Source: Delphinapterus leucas
Lineage: Eukaryota > Chordata > Mammalia > Artiodactyla > Monodontidae
Direction: 5' to 3'
Length of the DNA: 64,000 nucleotides
NCBI RefSeq assembly: GCF_002288925.2
Contig: NW_022098000.1
Span: forward strand, 21,737,205 to 21,801,204
Positions 1-11,754 of this stretch are shown one piece after another. Position 1 is the stretch's first letter; each line of letters begins with the position of its first letter. The notes beneath the pieces are model-generated. The model did not search any database. It worked only from the letters and a program-made list of their open reading frames with translations, and was not told where the DNA came from. Position numbers and translations under genes: made by a program.

Positions 1-1692
1 CCCAACTTTCTTCTGACGCGTGTGTGTCCATGGGACGTATAGTGCTCCTTACAAGGTGAGTGTTAAAGGAGGAGAAGAAGGAGGGGAGAAGGAGGAGAAA
101 TCTCATTGGAAAGACCCTGAGGTGAGATGGGAGAGACACCTCTGCTTCCAAGAACAGCAAAGGTAAAAAAGTCAGGCGGGGGATGAGGAACAGAGGGTGG
201 CTCAGAAAATGGTAAGTGACCCTCTGATTATTCCCCATGCACATGTGTGGTTTTCCTCCTCCTGGAACATACACGTGAGCGCAGCCGTGCGCAAGCTATT
301 TTCTGTTTGCATCACTAGCTCTGTCCACGGTGAACAAATACACTTTCATATTGGTGAGCAGTAATCCAGTTCATGTGTGACAGCCGGACACCCAACTGTG
401 GGTTTTGCTCACCAGGTGATCAGAATTTGATAGACTGTCTCCTTCAAGAATGCCTCAAGGGGTCACCGTGGCAGGGGGTTGAGCCCTTTCATTCAAAAAG
501 CCTCTTCCTCATAGAGACGTGAGTCCGATAACAATAAATTGTAAAGCCCTCTTTATCTCTGAATTTCCTTCAAAGGAACATTCCTTCCATAAAACAAACA
601 GAATGTCTGAAGATGAAAGTGTTAACATGAGTGTCCAAATCTGGAAGGACACTCAGTAACGACGCACCCAAGGGATCAGAGCTGGGGAATGTGCAATATG
701 ACCGAGTTACTTCAAGCAGCTGGGAAGAGGGAGGAAATATGGCCAGTGAATGAGAACAAAATAAGACTCTTCTGGAACCTCTTCCCTGAAAGACAAGCTT
801 TTGCCAAGCGCCTCTCTGGCAGGAAATACTCAGCTGTTTTGGCCAAATGGCCAAATCCTTCCAGAATGACCCAACAGGCTGATTACTTTTTCTAGCTGGG
901 TTGGATTTCTGGTTCTCCATGAGTAGCAAGCATTGCCTAACTTGTAAGCATTCACCAGACTCTCATGGACTGCAGGCGTCTTTCCTGCTTGTTTGCTTAA
1001 AATGCACCACCAGCAATGGCTGACGTGTCCAGTGGATGAGCAGCAGAATGAACAGGGCAGATTCATTCAGAGGAAAATGAAGTCATTTTCAAAGCTTTGC
1101 AAGAAGAGAATTCTAGGCAAGGAGTAGGATACCGTCTGCCGCAAGTGTGTTTTGAGCATGAATTACTGGCCCAAGTCTAACAGTGGCTCCAGCTCTCGTT
1201 TCTCAGTGAGGCTCAAGGGCAAGTTAAAGTCTATATCAGTTTAATAGAAAAAGAATTAATTTAAAACATGAATTAATTTTGCGGAGAACTTCATGTGATT
1301 CATTTTCAAGAGGTATATTTCCAGAAAGAAGGCATCTTGTGTTGGCTTGGGAAAGGCTTCCAAAAAGATGTAGAGGCAGGACAGTCGTATCAGGCAGAGA
1401 GGGAGCATATCAGGGGGATGCTTCAAGGAGGAGTAATCTGCAAGCTCTGAGTGGTCGGTGAGAGTCTCATACACGAGACTTGAAGGAAGAATCAGGCTTG
1501 GACAAACTCGGTGGGAGGGCAAGGGCACGTCAGGACGGAGCCCCTCAGAGATTGGGTGTGGGAGCAAGTGGCCACCCAGTGTCGGAGGGATGAGAACTGC
1601 CTGGATGCCAGGTGGATGCCCACTGAAGTCTTCTGACAGACCCTGAGCTTGAGACCAAGCTTTGCTGCCTAGAGCTGTGTTTCCCTCCAGCA

Positions 1693-1836
1693 AATTACGG
1701 AATCTCTGGGCCTCAGCTGTGCCCATCGGGAAATTCAAGATACTAAGACTTTCCTCATCAGGTGGTTGTGGGGATGAAATAAGACAGAGCACGTAAGGTG
1801 CTGCCTGGCCCATAACAGCTGCTCAGTAAATGGTAG
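1693..1836 (+). repeat. MIR fragment
   Basis: Resembles MIR: the conserved block CTCATCAGGTGGTTGTGGGG followed by GATGAAATAAGA and the end-motif GCTCAGTAAATGGTAG. Confidence 0.6.
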
Positions 1837-2045
1837 ATGGTGTGTGAGTGAACAGCTGAGTGCTAGGGAGGTGAGAGGTGTGGGGAGTGGGGAGCACAGG
1901 CCACTGCAATGAGCTACGGTTTCTGAGTGCAGGGGTAGATGATAATTAACACAAGAGGGAGAAAATATAAGCACTGAGGGAGGCAGACGTTCTAGAAAAT
2001 TCAGATGCTGGTGTCCACTAAGCAGTTGGATATATGGGACTGAAG

Positions 2046-2262
2046 CAGGGGTCAGCAAACTCTTCTGTCAAGGGACAGAGAGTAAATATTTTGGGCTTTC
2101 TAGGTCATATGGTCCCTGCTACAACTACTTAACTTTGTCAGTGTAGTGTGAAATCAGCCACAGATAATATATAAACAAATGGACATGGCTGCGTTCCAAC
2201 ATTTTTTTTTCTTTTCTTTTTTTTTTTACAAAAACAGGCAGTGGGCTATTTACTGACCCCTG
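2046..2262 (-). mobile_element. Nonautonomous hAT-type DNA transposon copy (CAGGGGTCAGCAAAC termini)
   Basis: Begins CAGGGGTCAGCAAAC and ends with the inverted TACTGACCCCTG. Inside are AAGGGACAGAGAGTAAATAT, ATATGGTCCCTG and a reversed TTGTTTATATATT. Same family as the copies at 4543, 7705 and 19462. I do not name the subfamily with certainty. Confidence 0.6.
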
Positions 2263-2540
2263 GTCTAAATGCATAAGAAAGATAAAAGATGTGATGGGGC
2301 TGCTGAAGCAAGGGGAAATGAATAAAATCACCCAGGAGGAGAAGCCAGAGCAAAGGAGAAAATTGCTGAGAAGAGGATGTGAGGAATTATCCATACTTAA
2401 AGGGTGAAATCATAGAACCACTGGTGAAAGGCAAGAAGAGGTAGAAGAGGTGGGTCAAAGCAGAGTCACAGAGACCTGGGAAAAGAGAGGAGGAAGTGGT
2501 CCACAGACAAGAAAATGTCTGAGAAAATGATCCTGGACTT

Positions 2541-2665
2541 TTTTTTTTAATCTTTTGGCCACGCCGCACAGCATGTGGGATCTTATTTCTCCGACTAGGG
2601 ATCGAACCCGCGCCCCCTGTGTTGGCAGCGCAGAGTCTTAACCACTGGACCGCCAGGGAAGTCCC
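2541..2665 (-). mobile_element. Short CHR-type tRNA-derived SINE with 15-bp target duplication
   Basis: Reversed SINE: T-run, then AACCACTGGACCGCCAGGGA at its 5' end. Flanked by perfect direct repeats AATGATCCTGGACTT at 2526..2540 and 2666..2680. B-box-like GGTTCGATCCC is present in reverse. Confidence 0.9.
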
Positions 2666-2924
2666 AATGATCCTGGACTTGACAGCGGGTGGCTTTTAGG
2701 AGAGCAACTTCCGTAGAGTTGCAGAGGTGAATGCCTGATTCAGTTAAGTGGAAAGTCAGTGGTGGGGGGAAGTGACAGCGGAGGGGGTGCTCTGGAAGGT
2801 AAGGTCAAGAAGGGGAAGGGGTGGGAGCTCCAGGGGAGGGAGGGCTGAGCCTGGTTAGACAGAACGGTGGGCACATTGATAGACTGAAGACAAGGAGCCA
2901 GTGGAAAGGAGTTTAAAGATATGG

Positions 2925-3350
2925 GAAGGTTTATAATAGCCAAAGGTGTCCCAGTGTCCATCGATGGATGAATGGATAAACAATATATAGTAGATCCATA
3001 CAGTGGAATGTTAATCAGCCTTAAAAAGGAAGGAAATCCTGACACATGGATGAATTTAGAAGACATTCTGCTAAGTGAATTAAGCCAGTCACAAAAATGA
3101 CAAATACTGTATGATTGCGCTTATATGAGGTACCTAGTGTAGTCGACAGATAGAATGTAGAATGGTGCTGTCCAGGGGCTGGGAGGAGGGATTCATGGGG
3201 AATTATTGTTTAATGGACATAGAGTTTCAGTTTTGCAAGATAAAAAGAGTCCTGGAGATGGGCCATTCTGATGGGTGTACAACATTATGTATGTACTTAA
3301 TACCACTGAACTGTACCATTTTTAGGTCAAATACGCAATTCTATATCTAT
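2925..3350 (+). repeat. L1 3' fragment
   Basis: Typical L1 text in order: TATAATAGCCAAAGGTGTCC, GATGGATGAATGGATAAACA, CAGCCTTAAAAAGGAAGGAA and ending CTGAACTGTACC. The coding frame is decayed. Confidence 0.8.
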
Positions 3351-3971
3351 TTTGAGTCCTTCGGGTTCTAGCACGGGACACCTTTATCGCTGTTCTAACA
3401 GTCTGGACTATTTCTCTGATTATCTACCTGGCAACCTGCCACTTTCCTTTGAGTTGTTGTTAACCTTAATGCATAGGCATTGTTTGCAGAAAATGTGCAA
3501 AGGAGGCTTCTCCAGAGATGGCTACAAAATGTCATTGTTACATATGTTCAACTTCTGGATGGTATGACAGATTTTCTAATGTTGTCCAGTTTGCTATGTA
3601 AACAAAACTGTGCAAAGCTTTAAAAAAATGGTCAAAAGGTAAGTACTATGTATATTTCATCACCATTTGAAAGAAAAGAGACACTAGTGAGAGACTAGTG
3701 AAAGTTGAATAAATCTGTGGTTTAGTTAACAGCACTATTACCAAGGTTTAAAAAGAAGTACATGCACACACACCAAAAAACTAAAAAAAAAAGTGCACAC
3801 ACATAAATAGCACAGCAATCTTCTCCTCTCAGCTGTCAGCTGCGTTATCAACTGCCTCCTTTTTCAACACCAGTGAAACAATTCAAACTGTATCAACTAT
3901 AAATCTATGCGTGTATAAAGCTATTTTCATCAACCATACCATAAATTATCCCTTTGTGTATTAATAAATAC

Positions 3972-4026
3972 CTTGACCTCCCGAAGGTTCATGCATTCCT
4001 CCCAGGAATAAAACTTTCTTTTCATT
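3972..4026 (-). CDS. CILK1: CILK1 second coding exon (residues 34-52)
   Basis: 55-nt exon. On the minus strand the acceptor ttttag precedes an A that completes the split Lys34 codon, then 18 codons read [18 protein letters not shown], followed by the donor gtattt. The exon ends on a codon boundary. It covers the loop between beta3 and the alphaC helix of the kinase N-lobe. Confidence 0.95.
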
Positions 4027-7000
4027 CTAAAAGAGAAGAAAGAAACAAATAGCACGTTTATTCCCAGTAACTGGCTATGCTTTATCTTAAAAAAAAAAGT
4101 TTTCGTTCTGAACCTAATGAACAGTGCTTAAAGTGGGTTCCAGTTTCTACCAGATACTATACTATCCAAAACGGCATTTTATTTAAAAACCCGGCAGTGC
4201 AATCAATCCTCCAGCACAAAATTTCCCAGCAGAGTTAGCACGAGGGCATTGCAAAGAGGCCTGGACTGCTGTCTTGCTCTGTCACTAATTAGCTAACCCT
4301 GCCCTGGAGGAAAAACGCCCAGGCTTATTTTATCTGGACCAGAGCTGTCCAATCGAACTTTCTGTATTGGTGGAAATGTCCTGTACTGTCCAGTATGGTA
4401 GCCACTAGACACAGGTGACTACTGAGTACCTGGCGTGAGGCTAGGGCAACACAGAAACTGAACTGTTAATTTAAATTTAAATTTAAATGATATATGATTA
4501 CTTGCCACCATGTTGGACGGCACAGGGATGGACACTCCGGTACAGGGGGTGGCAAACTATGGCCCAATTCCACCCGACCATCTGATTTTATACAGCCCAT
4601 GGGACAAGAATGGCATTTATACTTTTAAATGGTTGGGAAAAACAAAGCAAAAGAAAAATAATAATTTGTGACATGTGAAAATGATCTGAAATTCCAGTTT
4701 CAGTTTCCGTAAATGAAGTTTTGCTGGAACACAATCACACTCATTTGCTTGCATATGATACATGGCTGCTTTCCCACTACAACAGCAGAGCTGGGTTATG
4801 ACAGAGACCACATGGCCTGCAAAGCCTAAAGCATTTACTGTCTGGCCCTTTGCAGGAAAAGTGTGCCAACCCCTGGTCCAGAGCCTGAGGGGAGAGACAG
4901 ACAGCCTGGTGAGCTGGCCAGAAATCTAAATCTCTCTTTCATGGCCCTTCAACCACATCGTCTCATTTGAATCTTATAGCAGCACCATGAGACAGATGGG
5001 ATGGGTGGAAACTAAGAAACAGAGAAGTTATGCCATTTCACCAGGGTCTCATTGCTGGCTAATAACAGATCAACTCTCATCTCTCCCCCTCACTCTGAGA
5101 GTCTGTCCCAATGTCACACTGTCTCCCAGCTGAGTGACCATTTCCTTTATTCATGCCCCAGATATATTTTAGCCCCTGCTACACGTGGCAGAGGCCCAGG
5201 CACTGGGGATACAATGATGGGCAAGACGTTGCTCATGGAACCGACCTCGGAGCAGGAAGGCAGGTCATCCATCGACTTCTGTGCTGAGTGCCATGAAGGG
5301 AAGGGACAGGGCACCATGAAAGTGGACCCCAACGTGACCTAATCTTGTCTAGGGTATCAGGAAACAGCCTTCCAGTGAAGTGGTATTTCAACCAAGACCT
5401 GAAGGACCAGGAGAATTTGGCCTGGTCGGAGGCGTGGGGTAGTGAGTAGCATGGGAAGACAGAGGGCAGAAAGGTATCTGGTGAGTTCAAGAAGCCAAAA
5501 GGCCAGTGTGGCCAGGACAAAGCAGGCAAGGGAGTAGTGGGAGGAAATGCAGCCAGAGAAGACAGGCAGGGGCCGAGTGAAACAGCAAGTTGTAAAATTG
5601 GGGGCTTGACCCTAAAACTGATAGGAAGACATTAAAAGCTCTTCCTTTGGGATCCCTGAAAGCAGAGCCTGAGGTAAGGACTTGGGTGCAGGGAGTTGAT
5701 TTGGGAGGTGATTCCAGGAACCCAGGGCAAGGAGCAGGGAACCTGAGAACAGAGAGGGGGGAAACCCATGAAAGGACACATTACAGAGCTGACACTGCAG
5801 TGGGCAATGGGGGCTCAGTTCTGCTGGGGACCTTCTGTGGAACAAGCAGGAGCACCTTGGTTGAGTCTCCCACATGCACCTGAGGTGGAATCCTGGTGGC
5901 GGGCACATCACTGCACACCCCAGCACGCTGAAGTCAGGTGGGACAAGGGGACATGACGGGGCAGCAAAGAAGGTTTGGTACAATTGATTTTAGACAATTA
6001 GACTCATATGTTTAATATAATCCCTTCAGGCTGGAATGGACAGGGTTAAGAATGGAAGCCAGGAACCCTAGAGAGGAAAGTATTCTAGAGGCAGAGGTGG
6101 TAAATGATAATGAGTTGAATGGGAGGTTAGCAGTGGGGAAGTGGAGAAGTAGGTGGATCAGATAAACATCTGGTAGTTAGAGTCTATAGGACCAGACGAC
6201 CAATGCTGGGGCACAGGGAAGGGGTGTCGGGGGACTCCCAGGCTTTGCGGGGATGAAATGTGTCATTTATAAAGACAGGCATTATATGCTGGATGTAAGT
6301 TCAGTTTTGGGTATGATGAGTGTGAAGTGTCTTCAGGGCATCCAAATGGAGATGTTGAGAAGGCAACTGCATATAGATGGGTGTGGCAGGCAGACTCTAA
6401 AATGGTCCCCAAAGCACCCCACCTCCTGGTATTCACAAACTGGCCTAACCCCCCTTCTTTTAATGACTTGCTTCTAACTAATAGAATACAGCAGTTTGAA
6501 AGGATACCCCTTCTGTGATTAGTTTACAAATGCAATAAGATGTCACTTCCATCTTGGTTGAAGACTCTCATTGCCTTCTTGATTTCCATGTCTTGATGGA
6601 GCAAGTTGCCATGTTGTGAGCTGCTCTTTGGAGAGGCCCACATGGCAAGGGACTGAGGGCAGCCTCCAGCCAAGAGCCAGCAGAGGACTAAGGCCCTCAG
6701 TCCAACAACTCCCAAGGTACTGAATGCTGCCCACAGTCATGTGAGTGAGCTTGGAAGTGGATCCTTCCGCAGTCCAGCCTTCAGATGAGATCCCAGCACC
6801 AGGTAGCAGCTTGACTGCAGCCTCATGAGAGACCCCAAAGCAGAGAACTCAGCTAAGCCAGGCCCAGACTCCTGACCCACAGAAACTGTGAGATAGTTGT
6901 CTTAAACCACAATATTGGGGGGTAAACTGTTATGCAGCAACAGATAACTAATACAATGGGTCTGGACTCAGATTGCAAAGGGCGAGTGGGGTGGGGGGAG

Positions 7001-7472
7001 CAAAACCGTAGTCACCAGACTATCACACGTGTGTAAAGGATCCAAAATAACATTTCTCAGTTTCAGTTTCCTTTCCTATAAAGTATTTCTTAATCTGCTT
7101 GTTACTACCTCCCCATATGAGAAGATCCTTGGAACAAGTACTAGAGCTGTATGCAAAGTAGTGCGTCTAACTTGGGGATGTGTTTAAGACTCTAACACGA
7201 GCATCCCAGAGTTCACAGTCATCTAACCCACAGCAATCAATGTCTGAGATTCTTCTCCATGCCTCCCCTGTAGAAACTTTTCACAGATGAAGAATGGAGA
7301 GCGCAGAGTTAAAACTATGTTGACAATGTGTTACTGAGGATGGATTCGTGAGCATGAAGGATAAAACTTACTTTTTAATAGCAATCAGTTCCCCAGACTC
7401 GATGCTTCTTCCCAGCAGGACGGAACCATAGGTTCCATCCCCGAGTTGCTTGATGGTTGTGTATCTATTCAT
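3972..7472 (-). CDS. CILK1: CILK1 (ICK) ciliogenesis-associated kinase 1, N-terminal coding part, residues 1-52 in two exons
   Basis: Serine/threonine kinase of the RCK/MAPK-like group, known to act in primary cilia on intraflagellar transport and ciliary length. Two exons on the minus strand join to residues 1-52: 7472..7372 opens [18 protein letters not shown] and 4026..3972 continues to LREVK. Visible are the glycine-rich ATP loop GDGTYGSV (residues 11-18), the ATP-binding lysine in AIK (residue 33) and the start of the alphaC helix with its REVK glutamate. Both donors (gtaagt, gtattt) and acceptors (ctacag, ttttag) are canonical. The start is fixed by exact agreement with the known CILK1 N-terminus. 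The rest of the kinase domain and the long C-terminal tail are outside the window to the left. No disabling change is seen in this part. Confidence 0.96.
4340..4525. mobile_element. MER5A-like nonautonomous hAT-Charlie element
   Basis: Starts CAGAGCTGTCCAATCGAACT and carries the diagnostic TATGGTAGCCACTAGACACA, ending in the inverted TGTTGGACGGCACAG. Subfamily named from memory of the consensus. Confidence 0.7.
4543..4875 (+). mobile_element. Nonautonomous hAT-type DNA transposon copy (second of four)
   Basis: Begins CAGGGGGTGGCAAACTATGG and ends GTGTGCCAACCCCTG, an inverted repeat. Inside are GAAGTTTTGCTGGAACACAA and ATGGCCTGCAAAGCCTAAAG, shared with the 7705 copy. Confidence 0.65.
5130..5640 (+). 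repeat. L2-like LINE fragment
   Basis: Reads like a diverged L2: CCAGGCACTGGGGATACAAT, then CCAAGACCTGAAGGACCAGG. Open frames across it are short and not conserved in character. Confidence 0.5.
6381..6955 (+). repeat. MLT1-type LTR (ERVL-MaLR)
   Basis: Solo-LTR text: GGCAGACTCTAAAATGGTCC, AAGATGTCACTTCCATCTTG, GCCATGTTGTGAGCTGCTCT, CTCATGAGAGACCCCAAAGC, ending GCAACAGATAACTAATACA. No retroviral genes accompany it. Confidence 0.8.
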
Positions 7473-7644
7473 GGTGTGCCCGCTCAGGCCGGACATTCAT
7501 CTCAGGGCCAAGGCGGATCAGTCCTGCAGCCGCAGCAGACCTCCCCGGAGTGTAACCAGATTTTTCTATGGCAGCACCAGCACAAGGTATTCAATAGAAC
7601 GTGACTATCTCCCAAATACATATTTTCAAAGATGAGTCTTCTGC
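7372..7644 (-). CDS. CILK1: CILK1 start-codon exon: 172 nt 5'UTR plus residues 1-34
   Basis: The coding part is 7472..7372 (101 nt, ending two bases into codon 34). The donor on the minus strand is AAAAA followed by gtaagt (7371..7366). The 5' edge at 7644 is placed at a strong acceptor, a pyrimidine-rich run ending ctctacag (AG at 7646..7645). This leaves about 172 nt of untranslated leader in the exon. The acceptor is an inference from sequence only. Confidence 0.9.
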
Positions 7645-7704
7645 CTGTAGAGAAAAATGAAAGACAAGGATAAATGTTAATGTATATTCTATGTCTGTCT
7701 AAAT

Positions 7705-7915
7705 CAGGGGCCAGCTGTAACCCCCAGTCTGCCACCTGTTTTTTTGTAAATAAAGTTTTACTGGAACACAGTCATGCCCACTCACTTGCATACTGTCTGC
7801 AGCTGCTTTCACGCTACACAGCAGAGTAGGTGTGACACAGACTGTATGGCCCACAAAGCCTAAGGGATATATTATTGTGCCCTTTACAAAAAAAAAAAAA
7901 GTTTGTTAACCTCTG
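7705..7915 (+). mobile_element. Nonautonomous hAT-type DNA transposon copy (third of four)
   Basis: Starts CAGGGGCCAGCTGTAACCCC, contains TTGTAAATAAAGTTTTACTG, GAACACAGTCATGCCCACTC and TATGGCCCACAAAGCCTAAG, and ends GTTTGTTAACCTCTGG. It lies just upstream of the CILK1 start-codon exon on the gene strand. Confidence 0.65.
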
Positions 7916-8370
7916 GTCTAAATAATGCTCTTTTCCAATGTTTTATAAAATGAGACACAGCGTTCTTGGAAAGTGATTTTTTCACTGACTCAGAAATGAA
8001 TCAGCTGCAATTTGATGCCTTTCTGCTGAGTAACCACTGTAGGCAAACACGACATGATAACTATGGTCGATGGAAATTGCTGAGCTACAAGAATCCATGC
8101 TAAATATACTGTGTTCTGTGTAATTCAGCTACAATTAACAACGTAAACATACAAAGGCCAAGAAATGCTTAAATTAAGGTTCTCCTGATGTAGAACTTAC
8201 ATGTGCTCCATGAACTGTTTGTGGCTAGGCAACAACGGTATTTTATTAATATTATTTTTATTACTAGATATTCAGAAACTAAGCAAAGAACTAGTAATTT
8301 TTTAAGGCCTGCATGTAGGGTGTGTCTCTTTTAAAGTCCTTCACTTGTGTTCTTTAAAAAGATAAGTCAT

Positions 8371-8696
8371 GGGACTTCCCTGGTGGAGCAGTGGTTAAGA
8401 ATCTGCCTGCCAATGCAGGGAACACGGATTCGAGCCCCGGTCCGGGAAGATCCCACATGCCGCCGAGCAACTAAGCCCGTGCGCCACAACTACCGAGCCC
8501 GCGAGCCACAACTACTGAAGCCCACATGCCACAACTACTGAAGCCCACGCGCCTAGAGCCCGTGCTCCACAACAAGAAAAGCCACCACAATGAGAAGCCC
8601 ACATATGTGAGGAAAAGTAGCCCCTGCTCGCTGCAACTAGAGAAAGCCCGCACGCAGCAACGAAGACCCAATGCAGCCCAAAACAAATTTATAAAG
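8371..8696 (+). mobile_element. CHR-type SINE, long form, with 15-bp target duplication
   Basis: Starts GGGACTTCCCTGGTGGAGCA. It carries internal near-repeats of GCCACAACTACTGAAGCCC and an A-rich end. Direct repeats AAAAAGATAAGTCAT occur at 8356..8370 and 8697..8711. Confidence 0.92.
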
Positions 8697-9124
8697 AAAA
8701 AGATAAGTCATTGATTTTTCATTTATGAAATTGAGTGTCATTCAGTCTGCCTATAATGAAGAAAATGCAGTACATAACTTAAGTGATTGCAATGCCTTTA
8801 GGCGAACATTAATAAAATGTAAATGCTTAAATAAGAACACTAAAGACATTAAAAAATACATCTGTCAAAGTAATAATCTGAAAAATCAAAAGATCGGAAA
8901 AGAATGATAGAATAAGTGACATTCTGCATCTAAATCCAGTCAATGCAGCTTCTCCTTCCAGAAGAATTCCAGTCAATAAATGTAGAAGGAAAGAGGGAAA
9001 TAAGAAATTTGCTGTTAGGCAAACGTCACAATTTGTTGCAGACAAGATTCGCCGATGGATGCAAATATTGGTCGATGAACGTTTGAGGAGAAACAGGCTA
9101 TCCGCATAGTTTCAAAGTATCTTT

Positions 9125-9220
9125 GGGAATTCCCTGGCCGCCCTTTCACTTACCAGGCCCAGTTTCTTCGATCCCTCATTGGGGAACTAAGATACAAGCC
9201 AAATGGAGCAGCCCAAAAAA
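9125..9220 (+). mobile_element. Short diverged SINE with 12-bp target duplication
   Basis: GGGAATTCCCTGGCCGCCC start, CATTGGGGAACTAAGATACA near its end, and direct repeats CAAAGTATCTTT at 9113..9124 and 9221..9232. Confidence 0.8.
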
Positions 9221-9289
9221 CAAAGTATCTTTAAGACATTCATTAATGTCAAAGGGAAAGATGGTAACTCTATAATCAGAAATCTAACA

Positions 9290-9830
9290 GAAACCTCCTT
9301 ACCCAAGTGATCAAGTTCAACATCAACGTGACTAAGACATACGACACCATGTACCCTGGATATGATGCTCTGAGGAGGGCACACCATCACCTCTGTGGTG
9401 TTCCGTCAAAAATGCAGAACCTCAATCGACTCATGAGAAGACGTCAAACTCAAAATGAGGGACATGCTACAAAAAACTGACCGATACTCTTCAAAAGTGT
9501 CAAGATCATAAAAGGCAAGGACAGACTGAGGAACTGTCACAGATTGGAGGCAAAGAAGGAGACATGACAACTAAACACAATGTGAGAACCTGAATAAGAT
9601 CCCAGAACAGATAAAAGACATCAGCGGAAAAGTTGGTGAAATTTGAATAAGGTCATAGTTTAGTTAACAGCACTGTGCCAATGCTAACTTCCTGAGTTTG
9701 ATCATTGTCCTATGGTTATAGAAGATATTAATATTAGGGTAAGCTGGGTGAAGAATCGCTGAGAACTGTCTGTACTATTTTTGTAACATTTCTGAAAGTC
9801 TAAAATTAGTTCAAAATTAAGCAGTAATTC
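9290..9830. repeat. Old interspersed repeat, family not identified
   Basis: Contains GTTTAGTTAACAGCACTGTG, CATTGTCCTATGGTTATAGA and AAGCTGGGTGAAGAATCGCT, phrases that recur in mammalian interspersed repeats. The 3' part resembles another copy at about 10818..11215. Class not assigned. Confidence 0.45.
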
Positions 9831-9890
9831 TAGTCTATGTTTTTGTGAAGGCTTTGCATGACCTTGAGAAACCTTAAGAACTGTAAAGGT

Positions 9891-10105
9891 GGGCTTCCCT
9901 GGTGGCGCAGTGGTTGGGAGTCCGCCTGCCGATGCAGCGGACACGGGTTCGATCCCCCGCCCGGGAGGATCCCACATGCCTCGGAGCGGCTGGTCCCGTG
10001 AGCCGTGGCCGCTGAGCCTGCGTGTCCGGAGCCTGTGCTCCGCAACAGGAGAGGCCACGACAGTGAGAGGCCCGCGTACCGCGGAAAAAAAAAAAAAAAA
10101 AAAAA
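9891..10105 (+). mobile_element. CHR-type SINE (young form) with 15-bp target duplication
   Basis: GGGCTTCCCTGGTGGCGCAG start, GGTTCGATCCCC B-box, ending GCCCGCGTACCGCGG and a run of A. Direct repeats AAGAACTGTAAAGGT at 9876..9890 and 10106..10120. Confidence 0.95.
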
Positions 10106-10289
10106 AAGAACTGTAAAGGTTATTCCTGATTTCACCATATTCTACCATATAACTGGAAAACCTTTTAGAGATCAAGCCTACCTGCCCCTCTCCCATTCAT
10201 TCCCATTTCCCCATAGAACCATTTCAAGGCCCCTGGTTTGAAGAGCATTTTCCTTCTTTTGAAGCTCTACAGGATCAGACAACTTACAA

Positions 10290-10800
10290 CTTTCTTCAGC
10301 AGCCCTTTACAGTGATAGGTTCCATTGCTCATTAATAAATATTTATAAAGCACTTCCTGTGTGACAGGCCCTATGTTAATATCTGGGGATACAAAGACCA
10401 ATAAAATACGGTCCTTTTGTTTTTTTTTTTTTAAAGATCTTAGAGTCTCATGGCAGGGGATGAGAGTGGGTGGATGCATACTCATGAACACGCACTAAGA
10501 TATTTCATGTACACTGAGGGTACGGGATGTGGGGAGGGGTTAAGGAGAAAGCCCCCTGGCTTCTAACTTGGTTGATTCCACTTGGGCTCAGGAGGGCAGT
10601 AAGAAGAGTCTTCATAAAAGACTGAGTCTTGAAGGAAAAAGAAAAGTAGGTGTTTTGTAATGTAGGGGATTCTAGCATTCCAAGGAGCAGAAAAGAAGGC
10701 ACAGGGGCTTGAATCTGGGGTGGAGGGGAAGGTGGGAGCTTGGAACTGGAAAGAGTTAACCCCAGAAGTTTGCTTGTTGAGAGCCTCAAATGACATTTCA
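10290..10800 (+). repeat. L2-like LINE fragment
   Basis: AATATTTATAAAGCACTTCC, GACAGGCCCTATGTTAATAT, GGGGATACAAAGACCAATAA and later GACTGAGTCTTGAAGG are typical L2 phrases, diverged. Confidence 0.5.
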
Positions 10801-11046
10801 AAAAACATAAGGCTTTGACTGGATCCTATACTAAAGGAGAAGAAGACACTATAAAGGTCATTAATGGAAACAATTAGGATATGGATGCTAGATTAAAGTA
10901 TTGTATCTGTATTAAATTTACTAAAGTTGATGCCTGTCCTGTGGTTGTGAAAGAGCATAGTCTTATTCTAAGAAAATACACCCTGAAGGATTTGTAAGCA
11001 AAGGGCCACAATATATGCAATTTATTCTCAAGTGGTAAAACAAAAA

Positions 11047-11050
<4 letters not shown>

Positions 11051-11100
<50 letters not shown>
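11051..11100 (+). repeat. Compound microsatellite (GT)16 then (AG)9
   Basis: Uninterrupted GT at 11051..11082 followed by uninterrupted AG at 11083..11100; likely length-variable. Confidence 0.97.
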
Positions 11101-11101
<1 letters not shown>

Positions 11102-11754
11102 ACAAACACACAATGGGGTAAAATGTTAACACGAGGTAAATTGGGGAAAAGGTGTATGGGTCTTCTTTGTACTGTTCTTGCAACTCTGTATGTTTGAATT
11201 ATTCTAGACTAAAAGTTTAAAAAAATTCTCAAAATGGTAGAGGAAGGAAATCTTTAAAAAGATAATACATATCTTAAGCATTTTTTTCAGCCTAAAACAT
11301 TTTAATATAGATTTACTTAATAAAACCTAATATGAACTTGCTCATAAGACAGAACACATCATATATCATGGCTCCTCCACTTCACGATTTGTGCGTTGTG
11401 GACTGTTTTGGATTCAAGGTGTGTCTCAACATAACATAGAAAGAGCATTTGGGCCACAACATAAGCAATTTTGGGCTCTGTGTTTGTTTTCCCCTCTTTT
11501 TATTTTTCATATTTATCTCCATCTATTTTTGATATGACATGATTTCTGCATCATTCATAATTTCACTTTCCAACAAATTAAAATTCCCAAATCATTGTTG
11601 TATGTCATCTTCCTTAAAAAAAAAAAATCACTGGAACTTTGATCTGTCAAAAATCAGCTAACTCATAAATTACATGCTTTATTTATTTTTTTTAAGTAGG
11701 CTTTGACCTAGAGACAATGGGAAGTCAATTAAGTTTTTTTTGTTCTGTTTTGTT

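Larger units (their letters stand above)
1..3971. other. CILK1 intron downstream of the residue 34-52 exon (partial)
   Basis: No further CILK1 exon is recognised here; the next kinase exon (beginning SLKKLNH in the family) was looked for on the minus strand and not found. The stretch holds purine-rich anonymous sequence (60..230, 2270..2500, 2690..2910) plus the MIR, hAT, SINE and L1 elements listed separately. Open frames up to 185 codons (1256..1813, minus) lack protein character and overlap MIR sequence. Confidence 0.75.
4027..7371. other. CILK1 intron between its two coding exons
   Basis: Contains only repeats and anonymous sequence: MER5A-like (4340..4525), hAT (4543..4875), L2-like (about 5130..5640), an old unidentified repeat (about 5645..5960), MLT1 LTR (6381..6955) and a unique-looking AT-rich stretch (6960..7370) ahead of the start-codon exon. 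No coding exon is recognised. Confidence 0.7.

Noticed and set aside
1256..1813. 185-codon minus-strand frame in the CILK1 intron
   Set aside because: Overlaps MIR-derived sequence, composition is Pro/Leu/Ser-rich and no domain is recognisable.
9889..10116. tRNA gene suggested by A- and B-box-like motifs
   Set aside because: The motifs belong to a tRNA-derived SINE with poly(A) and target duplications; the cloverleaf is not intact. The same applies to the other SINE copies.
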